Shown one piece after another: positions 29,818 to 37,084 of a DNA stretch of 64,000 nt (position 1 is its first letter; every line of letters begins with the position of its first letter). The notes under the pieces were generated by a model. It did no database searches. It was not told the DNA's origin and saw only the letters and a list, made by a program, of their open reading frames with translations. The DNA is from Kurthia sibirica. GTDB lineage: Bacteria > Bacillota > Bacilli > Bacillales_A > Planococcaceae. Location of the stretch: the NCBI RefSeq assembly GCF_003143975.1, contig NZ_QFVR01000004.1, positions 1 to 64,000 of the forward strand, in the 5' to 3' direction. A program made the translations under genes and the position numbers.

Positions 29818-30543
29818 ATGCCACAATCACTACAAGGTAAAGTTGCATTTGTTACTGGAGCGGGTCGAGGTATTGGCCGCGCAGTTGCAGAAGCATTAGC
29901 AAAAGAAGGTGTGACCGTTGGATTATTAGCACGTACAGAAGCACAAGTAAAAGAGGTTACGGAAGCGATTAAAGCAACAGGCGGCAAAGCAACTTTTGCA
30001 ACAGCTGACGTGACAAATATGGAGGAAGTTAATAGCGCAATTGCCTCACTAACATCAGAGATTGGTCCTGCAGATATTTTAATTAATAATGCTGGTATTG
30101 GTGGTTTTGGTAAATTAGTCGAACAGGATCCAACAACATGGAAGAAAATCGTCGACACCAGTGTTTTTGGCACATACCATGTCACACACGCTGTATTGCC
30201 TCAAATGATTGAAAAAAATGAAGGTGATATTATTAATATTTCTTCAACAAATGGTCTAAACGGTGCGGCGACATCAACTGCTTATAGTGCAGCAAAATTC
30301 GGTATTATCGGATTAACTGAGTCGTTGGCACAGGAAGTTCGTCGTCATAATATTCGAGTTACCTCACTAGCACCAAGCACAGTCGTTACAGAACTTGCAA
30401 AAGATTCTGGTCTAGTAGATGAAGCCAAAGCGGATCGTATGATGCAACCAGAAGATTTAGCTGAAGTTATTGTCAATCAATTAACTTTACCGAATCGTAT
30501 CTATGTTAAACAAGCAACAATATTAGGTACAAATCCTTACTAA
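29818..30543 (+). CDS. Short-chain dehydrogenase/reductase (FabG-like)
   Basis: A 241-residue classical SDR with cofactor motif TGAGRGIG (13-20), NNAG at about 90, catalytic Ser in NISST and YSAAK as the Tyr-x3-Lys pair. Closest in style to 3-oxoacyl-ACP reductase and related YmfI/YxjF enzymes; the substrate cannot be told from sequence. The ATG follows AGAAGGGAATG. It lies just downstream of repeat locus 1 and is followed by a terminator, so it is a single-gene unit. Confidence 0.9.
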   Translation: MPQSLQGKVAFVTGAGRGIGRAVAEALAKEGVTVGLLARTEAQVKEVTEAIKATGGKATFATADVTNMEEVNSAIASLTSEIGPADILINNAGIGGFGKLVEQDPTTWKKIVDTSVFGTYHVTHAVLPQMIEKNEGDIINISSTNGLNGAATSTAYSAAKFGIIGLTESLAQEVRRHNIRVTSLAPSTVVTELAKDSGLVDEAKADRMMQPEDLAEVIVNQLTLPNRIYVKQATILGTNPY

Positions 30544-30554
30544 ATACCTGAAGG

Positions 30555-30604
30555 AAAAACCCGAAGTCCTGACCCATTTAATTGGTTCAAACTTCGGGTT
30601 TTTT
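30555..30604. terminator. Bidirectional terminator between SDR and the 58-aa gene
   Basis: A 13-bp stem (AAAACCCGAAGT with ACTTCGGGTTTT) with T-runs on the plus strand and an A/T-rich flank on the other. Confidence 0.8.
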
Positions 30605-30613
30605 GATGTTGTT

Positions 30614-30790
30614 TTATTTACCAACTAATTCACGATGCACGCGATCATAGGCTGTTGCTATTAATTCTTTATCCGCAGGAAATTGTTTATGTAATTCCTT
30701 TTTCATATCATAAATGGTTCCATATTGATGCACAATTTGATTATTCATAATCATCGCCCACAATTCTTCGATATAATGATTGTTTTCCAA
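30614..30790 (-). CDS. Uncharacterised 58-residue protein downstream of a cobalamin riboswitch
   Basis: A TTG start at 30790 with GAGGAGG seven bases upstream gives a 58-residue soluble, helical protein (ENNHYIEELWAMIMNNQIV...). No known motif, cysteine pair or membrane segment is seen. Upstream on the same strand are hairpins with T-runs and then the cobalamin riboswitch, so it is the only gene the riboswitch could control here. A longer upstream frame lacks a ribosome site. Function unknown. Confidence 0.6.
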   Translation of the reverse strand: MENNHYIEELWAMIMNNQIVHQYGTIYDMKKELHKQFPADKELIATAYDRVHRELVGK

Positions 30791-30822
30791 AATAATTCCT
30801 CCTCTTCTACTTATTTCGACAA

Positions 30823-30856
30823 ATAAAAAACACATGCCCTTTTAAAGGAATGTGTT
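30823..30856 (-). terminator. Hairpin with T-run between the riboswitch and the 58-aa gene
   Basis: AACACAT with ATGTGTT, inner CCTTT/AAAGG, followed by a T-run on the minus strand. It may be the riboswitch's expression platform or a second safeguard terminator. A further A/T hairpin, AAAAAAG-CGTG-CTTTTTT, lies at 30883-30900. Confidence 0.6.
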
Positions 30857-30944
30857 GGATTTTTATGCAAAAACAAATAAGCAAAAAAGCACGCTTTTTT
30901 ACATTGTTCGCACAAAACACCACCTAATTCCACGTAGGTCTTTG

Positions 30945-31116
30945 GTGTGTACTCGAATTAGGCAGGTCTCCTGACTTATCTTCAACACTTTTTTACTCCT
31001 TCCCGTCGAAACAGTGGTTACGTAAAAAAGCTCCAATTTACAGTTGCGGGACAGCGCCGGATTTCCACCGAACTTCCCTTTTAAGTATATTTTCATATAC
31101 ACCTATTCATGACACA
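30945..31116 (-). ncRNA. Cobalamin riboswitch
   Basis: On the minus strand the conserved core is present in order: GGGAAG, GGTGGAAATCC, GCTGTCCCGCAACTGTAA (about 31036-31053) and, near the 3' end, AGTCAGGAGACCTGCC (about 30959-30974). Closing stem P1 can form between TGTGTCATGAAT at the 5' end and ATTCGAGTACACA at the 3' end. Downstream, CCTAATTC (overlapping P1) can alternatively pair with GAATTAGG at about 30923-30930, a likely switching helix. It should sense adenosyl- or related cobalamin. No B12 synthesis or transport gene follows. Confidence 0.92.
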
Positions 31117-31173
31117 AGTATGAATCTAAATATCATTTTAACATACAATTATTCATTTGGAGTTTAAATTTAA

Positions 31174-31800
31174 TTATGATTTTTGACAAGTAATCATCGT
31201 AAAGATAAATGGTTCTTTATCGGGGTTTTCTTTATGCGGTTCGATAATTTTTTCTACTTTTTTTAAACCTACCTCTGCAAAATCTTTTTGAATGGCTTGC
31301 TCATTATAAAAATACATTGTTAAATTTGGCATGATTTCAAAATAATTCTCAGCTATTTTTTTCCCTTTAGCATACATAGGTGACTCTTGAGAAATTGTCA
31401 CAAAAACCATTAGGCCACCGTCTTCTAATTGCTCATAACAATCTTTTATGAACTGTTGTCGTTCACCAGTAGGCAATAGATGCAGCAAAGCATAACTGTA
31501 TATTCCATCATATTTTTTATCGTTAAATGGCATGCTTGTAATACCGCCATGATAAATGGGTACTGTTATCTGATGGGTTCGAGCTAATTGAATTGCCGTA
31601 TCGGAAATTTCAATGCCCTCTACCTCCATACCATTTTCCATGAAAACTTTGGCATTGCGACCATAGCCAAAACCTGGTATTAACACCGTTTTCACTTTAT
31701 TTTCAAGGAACCGCTCTTTTGTTTTAACAGTGGAATCTGCTGCTTTAAATCCCCACATTTCTCGATTTTCCTTAAAACTTTCTTCCCAAAATTCAGACAT
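31174..31800 (-). CDS. SAM-dependent methyltransferase (class I)
   Basis: A soluble protein of about 208 residues with motif I TVLIPGFGYGRNA (about 38-50), the acidic loop EGIEISDTAI (motif II) and YDGIYSYALLHLLP (motif IV region). The W-x-x-x-F-x-x-N-R start resembles the TehB/thiopurine-type small-molecule methyltransferases. Substrate unknown. The ATG at 31800 has better spacing from GAGGAGG than one two codons earlier. It is divergently unrelated to litR and separated by a terminator. Confidence 0.85.
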   Translation of the reverse strand: MSEFWEESFKENREMWGFKAADSTVKTKERFLENKVKTVLIPGFGYGRNAKVFMENGMEVEGIEISDTAIQLARTHQITVPIYHGGITSMPFNDKKYDGIYSYALLHLLPTGERQQFIKDCYEQLEDGGLMVFVTISQESPMYAKGKKIAENYFEIMPNLTMYFYNEQAIQKDFAEVGLKKVEKIIEPHKENPDKEPFIFTMITCQKS

Positions 31801-31958
31801 ATCCATTCCTCCTCATTATAGAGTTTTAATATCTGTAATTAAACAAAAAAACATCCGAGTATGCTTTTTTCTTATGTTAAATTACCGATATGAGCTTCAA
31901 CCTTATCGATTGCGCGCTGTATTAAGCAAGTAGAGTCTGTCTCCTTGCAGTAATCAAA

Positions 31959-32003
31959 AATAAACTCTATTACAGATTTAATATATCTATAATAGAGTTT
32001 ATT
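31959..32003. terminator. Bidirectional terminator after litR
   Basis: A 14-bp stem (AATAAACTCTATTA and complement) with T-runs on both sides; on the minus strand it closes litR. Confidence 0.85.
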
Positions 32004-32013
32004 TTATAACAAG

Positions 32014-32928
32014 TCAATTTTTCATTAGTATGGCATCTAACGAATAAGCCAATTGAATATTGTTTAATGATAGATTTGTATAGTATTTATTTGCACCACT
32101 GCCACCAATAAAAAATTTACTCATCTGTTGCTGCTCGGCGAATTCATCCAGTTCTTTTAAAACATCGCTGGAGTCTCTCATAATCTTGTCTGTCGTGGCA
32201 GACAATAATACAGTAGATGGCTGGAGTTTTTTCACTAAAACTTTGATTGTGTCCAATGTTGGTGAGCTGCCAATCAAAAATGTTTGGTATCCAGCTAACA
32301 ATGTTTCTAATAGTAGAATTTGCAAAGGAATTTCATGAAATTCTCCCGGTAGGCAAGCCCCTAAAACAAGTGGTGCTTCCGCGGATTGTGGGTAGCTTCT
32401 ACGGATATGAGCTAAATAATCTCGAACTGCTGCTGAAGATACTTTTTCTTGATGTTCAAACCATTGTTTGCTCTCCCAACGTTCGCCAACTTCTTGAAGA
32501 AAAGGCACGATTACTTCTCTTAGAAAACTTTTTAATCCAAGCTCTTGATGTGCCCTTGTCAAGATACGTGTGATTTCTACTTCATCAAAGACATTTCCCG
32601 CTTCTAATAATTTTATAAAAAAACTATTATTTTGCAGTGGAAGGACATCTGATTTTTGAAGATTGTCCATTTTTTTTTGCGTATTTAATGCCATGGATAC
32701 AGCTAGTTTAGTCGTCATGCCTTCTCGTATATATTTTTGAATTTGTAATAATAGGTCAATATGTTCCTGTTCGTATTCTCTATATCCATTCTCTAATCTC
32801 TCTGGTGTCATAAATTGATATCTTTGCTCCCATTTTCGAATTGTGTCCTTGGATAAACCAGTTATATCTGCCACCTGACCAATTGTATAATGGGTTTTTT
32901 CATGTGAATGTTGGTTCATTTCAACCAT
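32014..32928 (-). CDS. litR: MerR-family regulator with B12-binding domain (LitR/CarH type)
   Basis: A 304-residue three-part protein. The MerR helix-turn-helix is YTIGQVADITGLSKDTIRKWEQRY (14-37), a helical bundle spans about 95-175, and a Rossmann-like cobalamin-binding domain about 185-300 carries the lower-ligand histidine H198 in PGEFHEI. In known CarH/LitR proteins adenosylcobalamin makes a dark-stable repressor that light destroys, releasing carotenoid genes. Here the capping motif is W151-x6-E158-H159 rather than the usual W-x9-EH, and HxxG reads HEIP. It is divergent from the crt operon. ATG at 32928 or 32919 is possible. Confidence 0.88.
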   Translation of the reverse strand: MVEMNQHSHEKTHYTIGQVADITGLSKDTIRKWEQRYQFMTPERLENGYREYEQEHIDLLLQIQKYIREGMTTKLAVSMALNTQKKMDNLQKSDVLPLQNNSFFIKLLEAGNVFDEVEITRILTRAHQELGLKSFLREVIVPFLQEVGERWESKQWFEHQEKVSSAAVRDYLAHIRRSYPQSAEAPLVLGACLPGEFHEIPLQILLLETLLAGYQTFLIGSSPTLDTIKVLVKKLQPSTVLLSATTDKIMRDSSDVLKELDEFAEQQQMSKFFIGGSGANKYYTNLSLNNIQLAYSLDAILMKN

Positions 32929-33012
32929 TCTCCATCCTTAACTATATTATGAACCAAGTATATATTATTTATTAAGCGTTGACAACATTGTCCATACTTT
33001 TTGATAAAAGGT

Positions 33013-33056
33013 TTGACAAAAGTTATTTTAAAGTATAAATTATACTCATAAGTATA
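33013..33056 (+). promoter_or_regulatory. crt promoter with tripled AGTATA half-sites
   Basis: TTGACA (33013) and a 15- or 17-base spacer lead to a -10 region lying inside the perfect palindrome AGTATAAATTATACT (33032-33046). The right arm also pairs with AGTATA at 33051-33056, giving three half-sites across the -10 and start. A second TTGACA with TGATAA lies upstream near 32980. This is the expected place for the divergent MerR/B12 repressor to act. Motif-based inference. Confidence 0.55.
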
Positions 33057-33111
33057 GTTAGAATTGGATGAATAAATTCACATTCTCGTTGACAATAAAG
33101 GAGACTATCAC

Positions 33112-34671
33112 ATGAAAAAAATTAGCGTTGTAGGGGCTGGCCCTGGTGGCTTAACAGCAGCAATATTATTGGCAAATGCCGGTTATGAAGTAGAAGTTTT
33201 TGAAAAAGAAGGATTTATTGGCGGCAGAACAAGTCCTATTCACATTGGTGATTTTACATTTGATCGTGGTCCAACATTCGTAAATATGATGTATTTAATT
33301 AAAGAGATATTTGATTTAGCAGACCGTAATCTAGAAGATTATGTGGAGTTGGTCGAATTAACACCACTTTACGATCTAATTTATAATACAAAACGTTTGA
33401 CGGTTACTTCTGATTACGAGCAAATGATCTCTAATATTGAAGAAGTTTTCCCAGGAAATACTGCAGGCTACACACGTTATTTACAAGAAACACATAAAAA
33501 ATTAGAGGCACTTGTTCCATTGCTACAAAAGAAAATGGATAGTATTACTGACTTACTTTCTATAGATGCTGTAAAAGCATTACCCGAACTAGAGATAGGT
33601 AAATCATTAATGCAAAAATTAGCCGAATATTTTAATGATGAAGAACTACAATTAGCCTTTACTTTCCAATCGAAGTATTTAGGTATGTCTCCTTGGAGTT
33701 GTCCTGGTGCATTTTCAATCCTGTCATACATCGAACAAGCATATGGTGTATTTCATATTAAAGGTGGCGTCAATCAACTAACACAAGCAATGGCCACTGT
33801 ACTTGAGGAAATGAATGTCAAAATCCACTTGAATACGCCTGTTAAAGAAGTGCTAAAAACGAAGAAAAAAGTAGCGGGTTTACTATTAGAAAATGGTGAT
33901 ATTATTTATTCAGATGATGTTGTAATCAACGCTGACTTTGGATACGCTATGACAAAATTATTAAAAGAACCACTTGCTTCAAAATGGACGCCTGAAAAAG
34001 TGAAGAAAAAACAATTTTCTTGCTCAACATTTATGCTCTATCTTGGATTAGATACACAGTATGATTTACAACATCATACAATTATGTTTGCGGAAGATTA
34101 TAAAAAAAATATGGAGGAAATTTCTGATACAAAAATATTATCTGAAGATATGTCCATCTATATTCAAAACCCTGTTGTTTCCGACTCCACTTTAGCTCCT
34201 GCTGGTAAGTCAACACTGTATGTGTTAGCTCCTGTGCCAAATAATTTTAGCGATATTGATTGGCCACAAATAAAAAAACAGTATCGAGATGTTTTAATCA
34301 AAACACTAGAAAGTCGTTTAGATTTAAAAGATTTAGAACAACATATTGAAGAAGAGCTTGTTTTTTCTCCACAGGATTGGGAACAGCAAATGAATGTTTA
34401 TCAAGGGGCGACATTTAATCTTGGACATCAATTATCTCAAATGATGACATTTAGACCACATAACCAATTTAAACCGTATCAAAATTGCTGGTTAGTTGGT
34501 GGGGGTACTCATCCGGGTAGTGGTTTACCCATCATTTTAGAATCTTCACGTATTACAGCTAATTTAATTTTGGAACGAGACGGGATTAAAACTTATCCCA
34601 TTCAACCGTTACCAAAAAAAGTGAATTATAGTATCCCTAAGGTGCCTGCCTATGATCCAACTACTATATAG
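33112..34671 (+). CDS. Phytoene/diapophytoene desaturase (CrtI/CrtN family)
   Basis: A FAD amine-oxidase-fold enzyme introducing conjugated double bonds into a C30 or C40 carotenoid. The N-terminal dinucleotide motif VVGAGPGGLTAAILLANAGYEVEVFEKE is at 5-32, and the C-terminal signature LVGGGTHPGSGLPIILESSRI at about 466-486 closes the FAD site. 519 residues. The ATG follows AAGGAG. It is the first gene of a five-gene operon; the next gene overlaps its end by 20 bases. C30 versus C40 specificity cannot be decided. Confidence 0.9.
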   Translation: MKKISVVGAGPGGLTAAILLANAGYEVEVFEKEGFIGGRTSPIHIGDFTFDRGPTFVNMMYLIKEIFDLADRNLEDYVELVELTPLYDLIYNTKRLTVTSDYEQMISNIEEVFPGNTAGYTRYLQETHKKLEALVPLLQKKMDSITDLLSIDAVKALPELEIGKSLMQKLAEYFNDEELQLAFTFQSKYLGMSPWSCPGAFSILSYIEQAYGVFHIKGGVNQLTQAMATVLEEMNVKIHLNTPVKEVLKTKKKVAGLLLENGDIIYSDDVVINADFGYAMTKLLKEPLASKWTPEKVKKKQFSCSTFMLYLGLDTQYDLQHHTIMFAEDYKKNMEEISDTKILSEDMSIYIQNPVVSDSTLAPAGKSTLYVLAPVPNNFSDIDWPQIKKQYRDVLIKTLESRLDLKDLEQHIEEELVFSPQDWEQQMNVYQGATFNLGHQLSQMMTFRPHNQFKPYQNCWLVGGGTHPGSGLPIILESSRITANLILERDGIKTYPIQPLPKKVNYSIPKVPAYDPTTI

Positions 34672-35380
34672 AATTTATATTATATGGTTCGTTATCGGAT
34701 TTTTCTTGGTGGGATTAAATTTAATCCCTCCCTGGCTAGAATGGGCTAATAGTATGTTTTTAATCTTGTCTGGTAGCTTATCCATTCTGTATGCCTTGTA
34801 TACATTTGGTAGTAAAAAAGGGATTATGATAAGTGGTGGCATTTTTTTCACAACATTTACAATTGAAGGATTAAGTGCTCATTTCGATATTTTTTTCGGA
34901 AATTATGATTATACGCCCTTATTTCCTCCCCTGCTTTTTGGTGTACCAATCGGAATTGGCTTTGCGTGGATCACAATGATTATGGCAGGGCATGCACTTA
35001 CTATTCATATAAAAAATCGCTTAACTCGCTCAGTTATTGCTGCTTTCTATGTTGTGGCATTAGATTTAATTCTCGATCCAGTAGCCTATATTGTAAAAGG
35101 TTACTGGATATGGGATGATACGAGTTTCTACTATGATATTCCACTTAGTAATTTTCTTGGTTGGTTTACAATTGCCTTCTGTTGGCAATTACTATTAACG
35201 ACACAAAAAAACAACTCTTATTTATTTTTACAAAATAAAATAATTGTCGTTTTTTGGACAATTGCTATTCTTTTCATTTGGATTGCATTGTTAAATAAAT
35301 TATTTTTAGCTTTTACTGTGTCTATGATAGCCTTTGTTCTTACTGAATTTTTGCGGAGGTCTGCACGTGAAAAAAAATAA
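34652..35380 (+). CDS. CruF-like carotenoid hydratase (membrane)
   Basis: A 242-residue protein with about seven hydrophobic helices. EGLSAHFDIFFGNYDYT, FGVPIGIGFAW, LDLILDPVA and YYDIPLSNFLGWF are the motifs of the CruF/bisanhydrobacterioruberin-hydratase family (carotenoid 1',2'-hydratase). It would add water to a psi end group, making a hydroxyl that the following glycosyltransferase could use. The start overlaps the previous gene, with AAGGTG as ribosome site. Confidence 0.8.
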   Translation: MIQLLYRIYIIWFVIGFFLVGLNLIPPWLEWANSMFLILSGSLSILYALYTFGSKKGIMISGGIFFTTFTIEGLSAHFDIFFGNYDYTPLFPPLLFGVPIGIGFAWITMIMAGHALTIHIKNRLTRSVIAAFYVVALDLILDPVAYIVKGYWIWDDTSFYYDIPLSNFLGWFTIAFCWQLLLTTQKNNSYLFLQNKIIVVFWTIAILFIWIALLNKLFLAFTVSMIAFVLTEFLRRSAREKK

Positions 35381-35999
35381 ACACTCACAATGGTTTTTTC
35401 GATGGGGACAGCGATACTTGCTCAAAAAAGCGTTTCATCAACTGAATGTATTGCATCATACCCCAACTGCACCCGTTTTAATTGTCGTAAACCATAGCAA
35501 TTTTTATGATAGTCTTGTGTTATTTGAATTAGAACAACAAAATCTACTACCAAATTCAGTTGTTGCCGTAATGGATAAAGCGGGTTTAGACAAGCATAAA
35601 TTATTCAATGGACTCGGTGTTGTGCCTGTTTCCACTCCGATGAAGCTATCTGAGTATAAACAACTAATCAGTTTGATGAAACAGCATTCCTTATTGATTT
35701 TTCCACAAGGAAAAGAAGAACATATTGAAAAGCGTCCTTTTTCTATAGAAAAGGGCGCTGCTTCATTATTACTTAAAAATCCTCATCACGGCATACTATT
35801 TGTTTCTTTATACTATTCTTATGGTGCAAAACCCAAAGGGGAAATTGCCTGTCGTATGTTGCATATTAAAGCTATGGATCGACCTCATGAATTACAGGAT
35901 ATTCAACATTTTATTGAAACGACAATGACAGCAGAGGTTGATCATCTCAAGGAGGATGTTATTATGAAAAAATTCGATAGCTATACGGAGCTATGGTAA
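35367..35999 (+). CDS. 1-acylglycerol-3-phosphate acyltransferase-family protein (carotenoid acylation candidate)
   Basis: A 210-residue PlsC-fold protein with the catalytic NHSNFYD (H-x4-D) block at about 45, and FPQGKEEH as the phosphate/glycerol-binding block III. GTG at 35367 with GGAGG seven bases upstream is preferred to an upstream ATG without a site. In carotenoid operons this family is thought to acylate the sugar of a glycosylated carotenoid. It overlaps both neighbours, a sign of tight coupling. Confidence 0.8.
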   Translation: MKKNKHSQWFFRWGQRYLLKKAFHQLNVLHHTPTAPVLIVVNHSNFYDSLVLFELEQQNLLPNSVVAVMDKAGLDKHKLFNGLGVVPVSTPMKLSEYKQLISLMKQHSLLIFPQGKEEHIEKRPFSIEKGAASLLLKNPHHGILFVSLYYSYGAKPKGEIACRMLHIKAMDRPHELQDIQHFIETTMTAEVDHLKEDVIMKKFDSYTELW

Positions 36000-37084
36000 T
36001 CATCCTTGTTCTTTATATTTTCGGTACTATTTGGATGTGTTGGAATGTTACTCAGATGAAAAAACTAACTATAGTAGATACTGTAAAGCCTTTTGTTAGC
36101 ATTCTTATTCCCTTAAGAAATGAAGAATCACATATTAAAAATCTAATCAAAAACTTACAGGAGCTAGATTATACAAATATAGAATTTATCTTATATGATG
36201 ATGATTCAGACGATGACACACTAAATAAAGCCATTCATCATACCGCTACAGATCATCGCTTCCAAATTATAAAAGGCGGATTACTTCCTAATGGCTGGAA
36301 AGGCAAACCCCATGCTTGTCACCAACTTTCTTCCTATGCACAAGGTGATATTTTTTTATTTTTGGATGCCGATGTTCTATTAAAACCACAGACTGTTGAT
36401 GCTGTCATTGCTTCTATGGTAGTAAATAAGGCGGATGCAATTAGTTGTTTTCCTCATTTTAGAAACAGTAGTTTTTTGGAATATTGTTTAACACCGTTGC
36501 TGCACTTTTTCATTTATATGCACTTACCTATTCGGCTTTCCAACAACCAAAAACTACTAACAGCAACTGCGGCAAGTGGTGCATTTATAGCTGTTACTTC
36601 GACTTGCTATCATGCGATTGGTGGGCATACTAGTGTGAAAAATAATATTGTGGAAGACGTAACACTATTTCAAAATATCAAAAAGAATCATTTTAACGCA
36701 TTACTTTTAAGGGGCTCCGACTTTGTAGAATGTAAAATGTATGGTTCTTCTAGCGCTACTTGGCAGGGGTTTTTGAAAAATTGTTTTGCTGCTTTTCACC
36801 ACTCCTACCTAACGGCTATCGCCATTATTTTTGTTTATACACTGTATTATTTATCCCCCTTTGCTTTACTGATCTATGGTCTTTTTAGTGGGCAATGGTG
36901 GACCATAATTCCGTATCTATGCATTACAATACAACGCTTGATTAGTGACTATTTAAGTAAGAACATCAATCTATTCTCACTGTTGATGCCCTTATCTGCT
37001 GCGCTATATATTGCGTTACTCCTTACTGCAATGTATAAATACACCGTCAATGACAAGACGAGTTGGAAAGGACGATTATTATGA
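35993..37084 (+). CDS. Family 2 glycosyltransferase (CruG/CrtQ-like)
   Basis: A 363-residue membrane glycosyltransferase with an N-terminal transmembrane segment and a GT-A domain. Motifs are PLRNEESHIKNLI, YDDDSDDDT, NGWKGKPHAC, the DxD motif FLDADV and EDV; three hydrophobic C-terminal helices follow. NGWKGK is shared with 4,4'-diaponeurosporenoate glucosyltransferase CrtQ and with CruG. It likely glycosylates the carotenoid. Start ATGGTAATC overlaps the previous stop. Confidence 0.85.
   Translation: MVIILVLYIFGTIWMCWNVTQMKKLTIVDTVKPFVSILIPLRNEESHIKNLIKNLQELDYTNIEFILYDDDSDDDTLNKAIHHTATDHRFQIIKGGLLPNGWKGKPHACHQLSSYAQGDIFLFLDADVLLKPQTVDAVIASMVVNKADAISCFPHFRNSSFLEYCLTPLLHFFIYMHLPIRLSNNQKLLTATAASGAFIAVTSTCYHAIGGHTSVKNNIVEDVTLFQNIKKNHFNALLLRGSDFVECKMYGSSSATWQGFLKNCFAAFHHSYLTAIAIIFVYTLYYLSPFALLIYGLFSGQWWTIIPYLCITIQRLISDYLSKNINLFSLLMPLSAALYIALLLTAMYKYTVNDKTSWKGRLL

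Noticed and set aside
30899-31102. 67-residue open frame on the minus strand
   Set aside because: It lies inside the cobalamin riboswitch, which explains its sequence conservation.
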